Shown piece after piece: positions 8,694-17,889 of a DNA stretch of 64,000 bases. The stretch spans positions 3,038,001 to 3,102,000 of the forward strand of contig NZ_CP113097.1 in the NCBI RefSeq assembly GCF_026625125.1, in the 5' to 3' direction. The first letter of the stretch is position 1. Each line of letters starts with the position of its first letter. The notes beneath the pieces are model-generated. The model was not told the origin of the DNA, did no database searches, and was given only the letters and a program-made list of their open reading frames with translations. The stretch comes from Pseudomonas putida. GTDB taxonomy: Bacteria > Pseudomonadota > Gammaproteobacteria > Pseudomonadales > Pseudomonadaceae. The position numbers were made by a program, and so were the translations under genes.

Positions 8694-10874
8694 TCACTCC
8701 TGTGGTGTGTTGTCGGCCAGGGGCGGCTGGGCGACGGGCTTGGCGCTGAAGCACTGCCACGCATCGCCTTCGGCCTTCAAGTCATGGGCGCGCTTGATCA
8801 GGTACTGGTGCACCTGCTCGACCTGCTCGGGGTTGAGGTTGTCGGCGAACGAAGGCATGCCATCGGGTACCCGGCCGCCATAGAGGATGCCAAGGAACAT
8901 CTGGTGCTTTTCGGCAGTGAGCTTGCGCAAGTCGGGCAGCACGCCGCCACTGACGGCGTGAATGCCGTGGCACTGCGAGCAGTTGCCGTCATACAGCGCT
9001 GCCCCGGCAGCGACCGTCTGCGCATCGGCGCTCAACGCGGGCGGCTCCGGTGCATCGGCCGGTGGCGCCGGCTCGCGCAACTTGGCGGTACCGCCGATCT
9101 TGTAGGTCAGCACCTGAGCGAACGGCTGCACCCCGGCGCGCAGCGACAGCGCCCCGGCAAAGGTGGAGAACGCCCCGCCCCAGCCGGCCATGAACGTCAC
9201 GTACTGCTCGCCGTCCACCGAATAGGTGATCGGCGCTGCCATCACGCCACTGGCGGCGGGCGACTCCCAGAGCTTTTTGCCTGAATCGGCGGCATAGGCG
9301 ATCACCCGGCCATCGGCGCTGCCTTCGAACACCAGGTTGCCGCCAGTGCTCAGAGTGCCGCCGTTGAAGATGGTGATGTACGGTACTTCCCACGCTGGCG
9401 CTTGCTTGACCGGGTCCCAGGCAATCAGCTTGCCCGACCAGCTCTTGGCCATGTCCAGCAGGCCTTCAGCGCCTTCGGGCATCATGCCGGTACGCAAGCC
9501 CAGCTGGTAAACGCTCTTGAACGGGTTGCGCTTGGGCGCCTCGGGGATGTGTTCGTAGTAGGCCGACATGATATGCGCCGGGATGTACACCAGGCCCGTG
9601 TCGGGGTTGTAGGACATCGGGTGCCAATCGTGGGCGCCCCAGAACGCTGGGGTCACCAGCTTGCGCTTGCCGTCCTTCCAGTAGGCGGCCGCCTCATCGT
9701 CGAGGATCGGCCGTCCGGTTTTCATGTCGATACCCTTGGCCCAGTTGACCGGCACGATGTTCTTCGCCGACAGCAGCTCGCCGGTGGCACGGTCCAGGAC
9801 GTAGAAGAAGCCGTTTTTCGGGGCTTGCATCAGCACTTTGCGTGGTTTGCCGTCAATTGGCAGCTCGGCCAGGATCATGTGCTGAGTGGCGGTGAAATCC
9901 CAGGCATCGCCTGGCGTGGTCTGGTAGTGCCAGGCGTATTCGCCGGTGTCAGCGTTGACCGCGACGATCGAGGACAGGAACAGGTTGTCGCCCTTGGCCT
10001 GGCTGCGCCATTTCGGGTCCCACATCGAGCCATTGCCCACGCCGATATACAACAGGTTGAGTTCCGGGTCGTAGGCGAACGAGTCCCAGGCGGTACCGCC
10101 GCCGCCCCACTCGACATAAGCGTCGCCGTGCCAGGTCTTGCTGGCGATTTCCATGGCTTTGTTCTCGGGCGGCAGCTTGGGGTCGCCCGGTACGGTGAAG
10201 AAGCGCCAGGCCTGTTTGCCGGTTTCGGCGTCGTACGCCGTCACGTACCCGCGCACACCGAATTCGGCGCCGCCATTGCCAATGATCACCTTGCCATTGA
10301 CCACCCGCGGTGCCCCGGTGATGGTGTAGCTGCGCTTGGTGTCATCGCGGGTGTCCACCGACCACACGCGCTTGCCGGTCTTGGCATCGATCGCCTCCAG
10401 GCGGCCATCGAGCACGCCAACGTAGACCTTGCCCTGCCACACCGCCACCCCGCGGTTGACCGCGTCACAGCAGGCTTCACCGGCGCGGTGGCGGTCGGAC
10501 TGCGGGTCGTACTTCCACAGCAGCGCGCCATTGCGCGCGTCCAGGGCATATACCACCGAGAACGGCCCGGTGGTGTACATCACCCCGTCAACCACGATCG
10601 GTGTCGCTTCCACACCCCGGTCAAGGTCTAGCTTGTAACTCCAGGCAAGACCGAGCTGGTTGACATTGTCCTGGTTGATCGCCTTGAGCGGGCTGTAGCG
10701 CTGCTCGTCATAGGTTCGGCCGTGGCTCATCCAGTTGCCGGGTTCCTTGTCGGCGTCGATGATGCGCTGGCCGTCGACTTCGGCGGCTAAAGCAGGTGCG
10801 CTGCACGCCAGGCTCAAGGCCAGGCAGCTCAGCAAGTGCGGCAGAGGCCGACGGTGTGGGCCTGTTCGATTCAT
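8694..10874 (-). CDS. PQQ- and heme-c-dependent alcohol dehydrogenase (type II quinohemoprotein)
   Basis: A periplasmic alcohol dehydrogenase of 726 aa with an N-terminal signal peptide (to about residue 31, SAPALAAEVDG). The PQQ propeller domain carries the adjacent cysteine pair GEACCDAVNRG (C135-C136), which forms the unusual vicinal disulfide of these enzymes. After a linker, a C-terminal cytochrome c domain has CSQCH (632-636) and a likely Met ligand in PDGMPSF. This two-domain layout marks type II enzymes such as ADH IIB and ADH IIG of P. putida HK5; which one this matches is not decided. Electrons from a primary alcohol would pass by PQQ and heme to azurin or the quinol chain. A sigma-54 promoter lies about 55 nt upstream. 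Confidence 0.92.
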   Translation of the reverse strand: MNRTGPHRRPLPHLLSCLALSLACSAPALAAEVDGQRIIDADKEPGNWMSHGRTYDEQRYSPLKAINQDNVNQLGLAWSYKLDLDRGVEATPIVVDGVMYTTGPFSVVYALDARNGALLWKYDPQSDRHRAGEACCDAVNRGVAVWQGKVYVGVLDGRLEAIDAKTGKRVWSVDTRDDTKRSYTITGAPRVVNGKVIIGNGGAEFGVRGYVTAYDAETGKQAWRFFTVPGDPKLPPENKAMEIASKTWHGDAYVEWGGGGTAWDSFAYDPELNLLYIGVGNGSMWDPKWRSQAKGDNLFLSSIVAVNADTGEYAWHYQTTPGDAWDFTATQHMILAELPIDGKPRKVLMQAPKNGFFYVLDRATGELLSAKNIVPVNWAKGIDMKTGRPILDDEAAAYWKDGKRKLVTPAFWGAHDWHPMSYNPDTGLVYIPAHIMSAYYEHIPEAPKRNPFKSVYQLGLRTGMMPEGAEGLLDMAKSWSGKLIAWDPVKQAPAWEVPYITIFNGGTLSTGGNLVFEGSADGRVIAYAADSGKKLWESPAASGVMAAPITYSVDGEQYVTFMAGWGGAFSTFAGALSLRAGVQPFAQVLTYKIGGTAKLREPAPPADAPEPPALSADAQTVAAGAALYDGNCSQCHGIHAVSGGVLPDLRKLTAEKHQMFLGILYGGRVPDGMPSFADNLNPEQVEQVHQYLIKRAHDLKAEGDAWQCFSAKPVAQPPLADNTPQE

Positions 10875-10928
10875 GCTCGGTTCTCCGTTCTTGTTATGGA
10901 CACCGCATCAGGCGTCGGTAACACACAG

Positions 10929-10944
10929 AGCAACGGCTGTGCCA
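10929..10944 (-). promoter_or_regulatory. Sigma-54 (-24/-12) promoter for the alcohol dehydrogenase operon
   Basis: On the minus strand the sequence reads TGGCACAGCCGTTGCT. It has the invariant GG and GC at the correct 10-bp separation and matches the consensus TGGCACG-N4-TTGCW at all but one position. It points at the quinohemoprotein gene whose ATG is at 10874. The sigma-54 activator gene at 4951-6864 is the nearest candidate regulator. Confidence 0.75.
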
Positions 10945-11012
10945 CTGATAGCACGCGCTCGCCAACCCCCCATGCCAGAGCGGTTCGGCACTACCTTGTA
11001 GGGAACCACCAG

Positions 11013-11070
11013 GCCAGTGCCACTGGCGCAGCGATGAAACAATTGCTGCAGGCATGACACAGGTGTGCCA
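11013..11070. promoter_or_regulatory. Two dyads in the divergent gap: candidate activator sites
   Basis: The 333-nt gap between the alcohol dehydrogenase and OYE genes contains a perfect dyad GCCAGTGCCACTGGC (11013-11027) and an imperfect one TGACACAGGTGTGCCA (11055-11070). They lie about 75 and 120 bp upstream of the sigma-54 promoter, a normal distance for enhancer sites. Either could instead serve the OYE gene. I see no coding sequence in this gap. Confidence 0.4.
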
Positions 11071-11207
11071 GCCGCTCGCTGGCCCAAAAGGTGCCGAGTT
11101 GCATGAACAAAGACCATTGGGGAGCCCGCAGCCGGGGTGCCGGTCCCCCCATTCCCCAATCATCCCGGTATCGTGCGCGCCATTGGTTTTTCACCTTCGG
11201 AGCGGCA

Positions 11208-12305
11208 ATGAAACTCTTCCAACCCTTACAGATCGGCCCACTGACGTTGCCCAACCGCGTGTTCATGGCGCCCCTCACCCGCCTGCGCAGCCGGGAGCCT
11301 GGTGATGTACCCACCCAGATGATGGCCGAGTACTACGCCCAGCGTGCCAGTGCCGGCCTGATCATCACCGAGGCTACGCAAATCTCCTTCCAGGCCAAGG
11401 GTTACTCGGGCTCGCCAGGCATTCACAGCGCCGAGCAGATCGCCGCCTGGCGCCTGGTGAACGAAGGCATTCACGCTGCAGGCGGCCACAGCGCCGTGCA
11501 GGTCTGGCACACCGGCCGTGTTTCGCACACGTCCTTGCAGCCTGGTGGCCAGGCACCTGTAGCGCCCAGTGCCCTGGCTGCCAATGCCCGTACCACGTTG
11601 CGGGACGAACAAGGCAACCTGGTGCGCACCGAGACCTCTGCACCGCGTGCGCTGAGCGAGGAAGAAATCGCCGGCATCGTCGCCGATTTCGGCCAGGCCG
11701 CGGTCAATGCTCGCGAAGCCGACTTCGACTTCATCGAATTGCATGCCGCCCACGGCTACCTTTTGCATCAGTTCCTCACCCCCAGCGCCAACCAACGCGA
11801 GGACCGTTATGGCGGCAGTGTCGAGAACCGCGCCCGTATCGTGCTCGAAGCGGTGGATGCCGCCATTGCCGGCTGGAGCGCCGAGCGCGTGGGTATCCGC
11901 ATTTTCCCGTTGGGTGGCTTCAATGGCGTGGACAATGGCGAAGATCAAGAGGCCGCAGGGCTGTACCTGATCAAGGAACTGGCCAAGCGCAACCTGGCCT
12001 ACCTGCACCTGTCCGAGCCGGACTGGGCGGGTGGCAAGCCGCTGCGCGATAGCTTCCGTGAGGCTATTCGGGCGGCTTACCCAGGCGTGATCATTGCCGC
12101 AGGCGCCTATACCGCAGAGAAAGGCGAAGACCTGATCGGGCGTGGATTGATCGATGCCGTGGCGTTCGGCCGCAGCTTCATCGCCAACCCGGACCTGGTG
12201 GAACGGCTGCTGATCAAGGCGCCACTGAATGAACATCGGCCACAGTTCGACTATGCGAACGGGCCGCAGGGGTATACGGATTACCCGTTCCTGCAACAGG
12301 CTTGA
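11208..12305 (+). CDS. nemA: Old Yellow Enzyme family NAD(P)H:flavin oxidoreductase (NemA-like)
   Basis: A 365-aa FMN-dependent ene-reductase, the same length as E. coli NemA. The ATG at 11208 follows CGGAG and opens [20 protein letters not shown], the standard OYE N-terminus. Substrate-site residues appear in [16 protein letters not shown] (the His-x-x-His pair) and in the family signature [12 protein letters not shown]. Members reduce activated alkenes, N-ethylmaleimide, nitro-compounds or nitrate esters. The LysR gene next to it is convergent and so does not share its promoter. The physiological substrate is unknown, and the symbol marks family resemblance only. Confidence 0.85.
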   Translation: MKLFQPLQIGPLTLPNRVFMAPLTRLRSREPGDVPTQMMAEYYAQRASAGLIITEATQISFQAKGYSGSPGIHSAEQIAAWRLVNEGIHAAGGHSAVQVWHTGRVSHTSLQPGGQAPVAPSALAANARTTLRDEQGNLVRTETSAPRALSEEEIAGIVADFGQAAVNAREADFDFIELHAAHGYLLHQFLTPSANQREDRYGGSVENRARIVLEAVDAAIAGWSAERVGIRIFPLGGFNGVDNGEDQEAAGLYLIKELAKRNLAYLHLSEPDWAGGKPLRDSFREAIRAAYPGVIIAAGAYTAEKGEDLIGRGLIDAVAFGRSFIANPDLVERLLIKAPLNEHRPQFDYANGPQGYTDYPFLQQA

Positions 12306-12389
12306 TGGCATGACCGGCCCCGCATCTACGGATCAGACGCCGTAGAGGATGCCGGGATGAACCCGGCTTCAGGGGCCTGACGTGCGCAA

Positions 12390-13301
12390 TCATTGTTCCC
12401 AGGGCACGCCCTGCTCCCAGCTCGCCACCAGCAGATCGATGAACCCGCGTACGCGCGGCGACAGGTGGCGTTTGCTGGGGTACACCACCCGAATGGGATC
12501 CGCTGGCGGCCTGTAGGCGTGCAGCACTTCCACCAGGGTGCCTGCGCGAAGGTCCTCCCCGGTGATGTAGGTGGGCAGGTGAATCAGCCCGAACCCTGCC
12601 CGTGCACCATCGAGCATGGCTTCGGAACTGTCGATATTGAGCCGCCCCGGCTCCTCGCACAGGTGCAGGCCCTCTTGGGTGTGAAAGCGCCAAGGCATGG
12701 ATTTTTCACCTGTCAGGAAGGCGATCTTGTCGTGCCCGTAAAGGTCTGCCGGCACCTGCGGCACCCCGTGCCGGCGCAGATAATCGGGCGAAGCGCAGGT
12801 GACGAACTGCTGCCAGGCCACAGTGCGTGTGAGCAGCTGTGAGTCTTCCTTGGGTGCACCGATCCGCACGGCCACGTCAATGCCCTCCTCGACCAGGTCG
12901 ACGAACCGGTCGGTAAAGCGGATGTCGGCACGCAGTTCCGGCCATTGCTTGAGGTAAGCATCGAGCACCGGCAGCACATGGCGCTGGCCCAACGACAACG
13001 GGGCGGTCAGGCGCAGTGTGCCGCTGGGCTTGCCGCGCCGCTGGGCCATGGTGGTTTCCACCTCGTCCAGGTCATCCAGAATCTGCCGCCAACGCTCATA
13101 CGCCACCAAACCCTCATCGGTCAGGCTCAATTTGCGAGTGGTACGGTTGAGCAGGCGTACCGCCATGCGCGCCTCCAGCCGCGCGATGCTCTTGCCCACG
13201 GCTGAACGGGTCAGCCCCAGGCTCGCCGCTGCAGCGGTAAAGCTGCCCGCCTTCGCGGCACTGACGAAAGCGGTGATGTCGCCGAAGCGGTTGGGTTCCA
13301 T
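12390..13301 (-). CDS. LysR-family transcriptional regulator
   Basis: A 303-aa LysR-type regulator. The N-terminal winged helix-turn-helix is ITAFVSAAKAGSFTAAAASL followed by GLTRSAVGKSIARLEARMAV, with conserved RLLNRTTRKLSLTDEG. The rest is a periplasmic-binding-protein-like effector domain. The HTH subtype resembles the DhcR/CrgA-like group that often sits near oxidoreductases. It is convergent with the OYE gene and followed on its other side by a divergent, non-coding stretch. No target can be assigned from the sequence. Confidence 0.88.
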   Translation of the reverse strand: MEPNRFGDITAFVSAAKAGSFTAAAASLGLTRSAVGKSIARLEARMAVRLLNRTTRKLSLTDEGLVAYERWRQILDDLDEVETTMAQRRGKPSGTLRLTAPLSLGQRHVLPVLDAYLKQWPELRADIRFTDRFVDLVEEGIDVAVRIGAPKEDSQLLTRTVAWQQFVTCASPDYLRRHGVPQVPADLYGHDKIAFLTGEKSMPWRFHTQEGLHLCEEPGRLNIDSSEAMLDGARAGFGLIHLPTYITGEDLRAGTLVEVLHAYRPPADPIRVVYPSKRHLSPRVRGFIDLLVASWEQGVPWEQ

Positions 13302-13368
13302 GTCCGGTACCTGCAGAGACTCAAGACCCGCTTAGATGGGTGCATATTGCAGTAATGCAAGGGCGTCG

Positions 13369-14070
13369 TTACAGCATCCACTGCAGGCCCTTGATGACCA
13401 GCAGGTGCACCGGGTAGAACAGATACCCCCAACGCCCCACCGCAGGCACGGGCCAATGGTCGTGGCGCAGCAATCTGCACCCGACAGGAATGGCCAGGGC
13501 TGCAGCGGCCATGGTCAACAACGTGACCGGTGCCAGCAGGTGTTCGAACAACCAACTGTTGGTCAGGTTGCCCGCCACAGCCAACAGGCACGGCAGCAGC
13601 CAGGCCACGCCCCCTCGGCTGCGCGCCATCAGCCAGGCGCTAGGCAGCAGGACGCCGGGCAACCCATACATCAGCTGCGCGCTGCCCAACGTTGCGATCA
13701 CCAAGGCGACAAGGCCGATCAGCCGCGCTGCCGCCGTTGGGTGGTGCACCGCCCACGCCACCAGCAGCCCCAAGGTCAGTGTGGGGATCACGCTGAAGGT
13801 CTGGGTGGTGGCGTCCAGCCAACGGTAAGGGCCTTCAGACAGGACCATGAACGTCAGCATCCAGCCCAGGTAGCGCAGGTTGGGGCGGGTCAACAGCCGA
13901 CCCGCTGGGCTGCGCCCGACATTCACTGCGATCGCCAGGCAGAACAAGGGGAAGGCCAGGCGACCGACGATGAACAGCCCGTCCGCGGCTGGCCAGATGA
14001 AACGTAGATGGTCGGCGACCATGGTCACGATCGCCGTCCACTTGACCAGGTCCAGCCCTGCCGAACGCAC
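13369..14070 (-). CDS. TraX-family membrane protein
   Basis: A 233-aa inner-membrane protein that starts with GTG at 14070. It shows about eight hydrophobic segments and the TraX features LDLVKWTAIVTMVADHLRF at the N-terminus and GYLFYPVHLLVIKGLQ at the C-terminus. TraX proteins are acyltransferase-like; the F-plasmid member acetylates pilin, while chromosomal homologues have no known role. The start lies 3 nt after the stop of the upstream YdjM-type gene, suggesting translational coupling. No conjugation genes are nearby. Confidence 0.75.
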   Translation of the reverse strand: MRSAGLDLVKWTAIVTMVADHLRFIWPAADGLFIVGRLAFPLFCLAIAVNVGRSPAGRLLTRPNLRYLGWMLTFMVLSEGPYRWLDATTQTFSVIPTLTLGLLVAWAVHHPTAAARLIGLVALVIATLGSAQLMYGLPGVLLPSAWLMARSRGGVAWLLPCLLAVAGNLTNSWLFEHLLAPVTLLTMAAAALAIPVGCRLLRHDHWPVPAVGRWGYLFYPVHLLVIKGLQWML

Positions 14071-14073
14071 GCC

Positions 14074-15159
14074 TCAGCGCCCGGGGCCGTCGGCCTGATG
14101 CAGGTATTGGGTGGTCCAGGCGGCCAACGGCAGCGGGGGTTGCTGGTCCAGGATACGGCGCCAGATCAACGCCAGGTCGTGGCGGTTGAACATCGAGCCT
14201 GCTCCGCTGCCGCGCCACGCGGTGGGCGTGTCGGCAACCCATTGCCCCTGAGCATCGCGGTGGCCCATGTTGAAGCGGAAGGTGTAATTGCCCGGGATCC
14301 CCATGCGCAGGTCGGTCACCACCAGCGCACCGTCCACCTCGTCGTAGCGCAGCCAGTCATCGGTAAACCAGCGCAGCCGCTGCAACAGGGGGTTGTCGGC
14401 CAATGCAGCGGCAAGCTGCAGGTTACGCGGCAGGCGCTGCATTTCCGGGGGCGCACGGTCGAACACACTGCTGATGCCCTCGTAATAGTCACCCTCCGGG
14501 GTCTTGGCCAGCACGCGCCAGACCAGGCTGTTGAACGCGATCGGTACCGCACGCACGTCGCTGGCGACAACCCCCTGCTGGTCGAGGGCCGCCTGGAAAC
14601 GCTGCTCGGCTGCCATGCGCCCGGCCAGGCCGAAACCCAGGTAGGCCGTGCTGAACACCAGGGCCAGGCTCATCAGCCGCAGCGCCTGGGCGCTGACGCC
14701 CCTGACCGCAGCGTAGAGCACGGCCGCCAGCAGTGGCACGGTATAGACAGGGTCGATGATGAACACACTGGCCCAGCTTTGCGGGGTGAACTGCAATGGC
14801 CAGAACAGTTGCGTGCCGTACACCGTGAATGAATCGAGGATCGGGTGGGTGACCAGCACCAGCCAGAACGCCAGGAACAGCCTGGGCAAGGTATAGCCTT
14901 TGTCAGGCCAGCGCTTGCGCCCCAGCCAGTTGACCAGCCAGGCGAGCACCAGGGCCAGGCCGGTCAGCACGAAGATCGAGTGGGAAAAGCCCCGGTGGTA
15001 GGTCATTTGCGACACCGGGTCGGCGTAGCGGATGACCACGTCCAGGTCCGGCACGGTGCCCAGTACGGCACCGTAGATCAACGAGCGGCGGCCCTGGATG
15101 CGGCCGAGCACTGTGCCTTGCAGGGCAGCGCCGAGTACGGCTTGGGTAATGGAGTCCAA
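14074..15159 (-). CDS. YdjM/DUF457-type membrane-bound metal-dependent hydrolase
   Basis: A 361-aa membrane protein. The N-terminus MDSITQAVLGAALQGTVLG, the acidic GTVPDLDVVIRY and the histidine motif TYHRGFSHSIF are hallmarks of the YdjM/DUF457 inner-membrane hydrolase family, with HPILDSFTVYG as a further conserved metal site. Several transmembrane segments fill residues 80-210, and a soluble C-terminal part follows. Some relatives are induced by LexA, but I see no clear SOS box here. The substrate is unknown. It is followed directly by the TraX-like gene. Confidence 0.8.
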   Translation of the reverse strand: MDSITQAVLGAALQGTVLGRIQGRRSLIYGAVLGTVPDLDVVIRYADPVSQMTYHRGFSHSIFVLTGLALVLAWLVNWLGRKRWPDKGYTLPRLFLAFWLVLVTHPILDSFTVYGTQLFWPLQFTPQSWASVFIIDPVYTVPLLAAVLYAAVRGVSAQALRLMSLALVFSTAYLGFGLAGRMAAEQRFQAALDQQGVVASDVRAVPIAFNSLVWRVLAKTPEGDYYEGISSVFDRAPPEMQRLPRNLQLAAALADNPLLQRLRWFTDDWLRYDEVDGALVVTDLRMGIPGNYTFRFNMGHRDAQGQWVADTPTAWRGSGAGSMFNRHDLALIWRRILDQQPPLPLAAWTTQYLHQADGPGR

Positions 15160-15254
15160 GGGAAGGTTTCCTGAGCGGGCAATACTGGAAACCTAACCCT
15201 GCGAACCCCGTTGATGCAATTGCTGCTGTGTGACAACGCGTGGCCGGTACGGCC

Positions 15255-16505
15255 TCAGAACAGCTGCCAGGTGTATACCAGGATCAACCGGTTCTCATCG
15301 ATGTCGCTGCGGTAATTGGACCGCGCCATGGCATTTCTCACCCGAATCCCCAGCCCTTTGAGCACACCGCTCTGCACCGCATACCCCAGATCGATGTCTC
15401 GTTCGCGATCCTTGCCCTCATACCCTTGGCCAGTGTCGACGTTGTTACCGGTGAGGTAGCGCACCGTCGCCGTCAGCCCCGGGATGCCCATGGCCGCGAA
15501 GTTGTAGTCATAGCGCAGCTGATAGGAGCGCTCATCGGTGTAGGCGAATTCATAGGTCGGCACCTCATTGCCCAGCGGGGAAATATTGGCGAATACCCTG
15601 GGGAACGGGCTGTCACCGTACATGGCCTGGTAGCCCGCGTGAAAGCTGTGCCCCCCTCGCCTGGCTGTGAGCAGTGAAAAGAATGCCTGGTTGTCGATGC
15701 TGCCCAGCAAGGCGTCACCTTGCTCACGGGCGGTGAAATAGCCGAGGTTGGCACTGAGCACCCAGTCGCCGATCGGTTTGCTGTGCTTGAACCCGGCAAA
15801 GCCCTGGGCATAGATGTCCTGCAGTTGCCCGTACCAGAGGCTGGCACTGGTCTGGTTGCCATTGAAGGCATAGTCGCCGCCCACATAGTTGAACGCGTCG
15901 CTCTCGACCTGGCGCTGGGGCACATGGCCGAGCATGGCGTTCATTTTGCCGTCGCCGCCTTCGTTACGCAGGTGCGAGCCGCTCAGGTGCCCGGCCTGCA
16001 CCGTCAGGCCGTCCAGGTCGGATGAGCTGAGGCTGACGCCTTGGTAAGTGGGCGGCAACAGGCGGATATCGCTGAAGGTCAGCACCGGCAGGTTGGGCTG
16101 CAGTTCACCCACGCGCAGCTCGGTTTTCGACACCTTGGCCTTGAACGTAGGTGCCAGGCGGCTGTACTCGTCGGCGGCTCTGCCATCACCGTGCACCGGC
16201 AGCAGCCCTGTATTGACCCGGTCCGGGCTGCTGTCGAGCTTGATGCCGAGCACGCCCAGCGCGTCGATCCCAACACCTACGGTGCCAGGTGTGTAACCAG
16301 ACTTGAAATCAAGAATGAAGCCCTGAGCCCACTCCTGGGCCTTGGACTGCTGATTGGCGCCGACGATGTCGGAAAAGTCACGGCTGAAGTAGTAGTTACG
16401 GGCGCTGAGGCTGGCTTTGGCATCCGTGAAGAAACCGCCTTCGGCGGCGAGTAACGGTTGGCTGAGCAGGGTCAGCCCGATGGCGACGCAAGGGGTTGGG
16501 TTCAT
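15255..16505 (-). CDS. benF: OprD-family outer-membrane porin, BenF
   Basis: A 416-aa outer-membrane porin with a signal peptide cleaved near LLSQPLLA-AEGGF. The mature N-terminus (GFFTDAKASLSARNYYFSRD) and the terminal aromatic residue (VYTWQLF) are typical of OprD/OpdK channels for aromatic and other carboxylates. It is the last gene of the ben cluster, after benE, the position of benF in P. putida. It would admit benzoate across the outer membrane. The substrate is inferred from context and subfamily. Confidence 0.88.
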   Translation of the reverse strand: MNPTPCVAIGLTLLSQPLLAAEGGFFTDAKASLSARNYYFSRDFSDIVGANQQSKAQEWAQGFILDFKSGYTPGTVGVGIDALGVLGIKLDSSPDRVNTGLLPVHGDGRAADEYSRLAPTFKAKVSKTELRVGELQPNLPVLTFSDIRLLPPTYQGVSLSSSDLDGLTVQAGHLSGSHLRNEGGDGKMNAMLGHVPQRQVESDAFNYVGGDYAFNGNQTSASLWYGQLQDIYAQGFAGFKHSKPIGDWVLSANLGYFTAREQGDALLGSIDNQAFFSLLTARRGGHSFHAGYQAMYGDSPFPRVFANISPLGNEVPTYEFAYTDERSYQLRYDYNFAAMGIPGLTATVRYLTGNNVDTGQGYEGKDRERDIDLGYAVQSGVLKGLGIRVRNAMARSNYRSDIDENRLILVYTWQLF

Positions 16506-16558
16506 TCCGAAGCTCTCTTGATCTTGTTGTTATGGGTAAAGCGTTGGCGGTACGGACT

Positions 16559-17758
16559 TCACAGTGAACGGCGCAGGGCCTCGCGGGCATGGGGGCGACG
16601 CAGCCTGAGCAGCGCGTGGGCCAGCAGGCCGAACAGCAGCCCCCAGAACGCCGCCGAAAGGCCAAGGAAAGACACCCCGGAAGCGGTGACCAGGAAGGTG
16701 AACAAGCCAGCGTCGCGCTCCTGCGGCTCAGCCAGGCTGCGGGCCAGGGCGTCGCTGATCGCGCCATACAACGCAAGCCCGGCCAGCGCGGCAATCAACG
16801 CAGCAGGAAAAGCGGCGAACAGCGACATCAGCGTCGCCCCGGCGATGCCCAGCAACAGGTACAGCGCACTGCCGGCGAGCGCCGCCACATAGCGCCGGCG
16901 CGGGTTGTCATGGGCCTCGTGCCCCGTGCACAGGCTGGCGGTGACGGCAGCGAGGTTCAGCCCATGGCAACCGAACGGCGCCAACAAGGCTCCACCGATG
17001 GCACTGGCGCTGATCAACGGGCTGGCAGGCGTTGCATAGCCGGCGTTACGCAGCACTGCCATGCCCGGCATGAATTGCCCGGTCAGCGCCACCAGCACCA
17101 TTGGCAGTGCCAGGCTGAACAGCGCCGCCAGGCTGAACTGCGGGGTGATCCATTGCGGCGAGGCCAGTTGCACGACCAGCGCCTCGCTGCGCAGTGCGCC
17201 ACTGGCAAAGGTGACAACGGCACCGACACCCAACACCGCAGCCACGGCGTAGCGCGGTTGCAGCCTGCGCATCAGCACATAAGTAACGAACATCGCCAGC
17301 ACCAGCCCCGGCTGCAGCGGCAATGCCCGGAACACCTCGATGCCGAAGCTGAACAGAATGCCGGCCTGCATGCCGGCGGCGATCGAGCCCGGCAGGCGCG
17401 CGATGATGCGGTCGAAGGCCCCACTGATGCCGATCACCAGCAGGACCAGGTTGGCCATCAGATACGCCCCTACCGCCTGTTCCAGTCCTAGCTGGGGCAA
17501 GGCCGTGACCAACAGTGCCGAACCCGGGATGGACCAGGCGATCACCACCGGCACCCGGTAGTACAGGCTCAACACGCCGCCGAGTACCGCGCTGCCCATG
17601 GAGATGGCCCACACCCACGAAGACAGCAGGCCGTGGGGCAAGCCGGCGGCTTCGGCGGCGTGGAAGATGATCACCAGGGGGCCGGCGTAGGAAATCATCG
17701 TCGCCAGGCAACCTGCGACGATGGCGGAAAGGGAGCAGTCCTTGATCAGGTTTTTCAT
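16559..17758 (-). CDS. benE: Benzoate:H+ symporter BenE
   Basis: A 399-aa inner-membrane transporter of the BenE family with about 12 hydrophobic segments. Conserved features include MISYAGPLVIIFHAAEAAGL near the N-terminus and FGCHGLNLAAVTASLCTGHE in the middle. It lies between catA and benF on the same strand. It would import benzoate together with BenK, giving two inner-membrane benzoate carriers in one cluster, as known for P. putida. The ATG at 17758 fits the family N-terminus MKNLIKDCSLSAIVAG. Confidence 0.9.
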   Translation of the reverse strand: MKNLIKDCSLSAIVAGCLATMISYAGPLVIIFHAAEAAGLPHGLLSSWVWAISMGSAVLGGVLSLYYRVPVVIAWSIPGSALLVTALPQLGLEQAVGAYLMANLVLLVIGISGAFDRIIARLPGSIAAGMQAGILFSFGIEVFRALPLQPGLVLAMFVTYVLMRRLQPRYAVAAVLGVGAVVTFASGALRSEALVVQLASPQWITPQFSLAALFSLALPMVLVALTGQFMPGMAVLRNAGYATPASPLISASAIGGALLAPFGCHGLNLAAVTASLCTGHEAHDNPRRRYVAALAGSALYLLLGIAGATLMSLFAAFPAALIAALAGLALYGAISDALARSLAEPQERDAGLFTFLVTASGVSFLGLSAAFWGLLFGLLAHALLRLRRPHAREALRRSL

Positions 17759-17889
17759 GGGCCTCTCGCTGCAGTGGTGGGTTGCAAGGGCTTTGCGCTC
17801 GATCGCCGGCTAGGCGCCTGCGACCCAGACGCCGCTGAGTCGAATGCCTGCGCTGGACCTGCAGACCCCGACGTGCCCGCGATCGCGGC

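Noticed and set aside
13369..14070. Conjugative element suggested by the TraX-like gene
   Set aside because: There are no other tra, mob, integrase or transposase genes; chromosomal TraX relatives are common.
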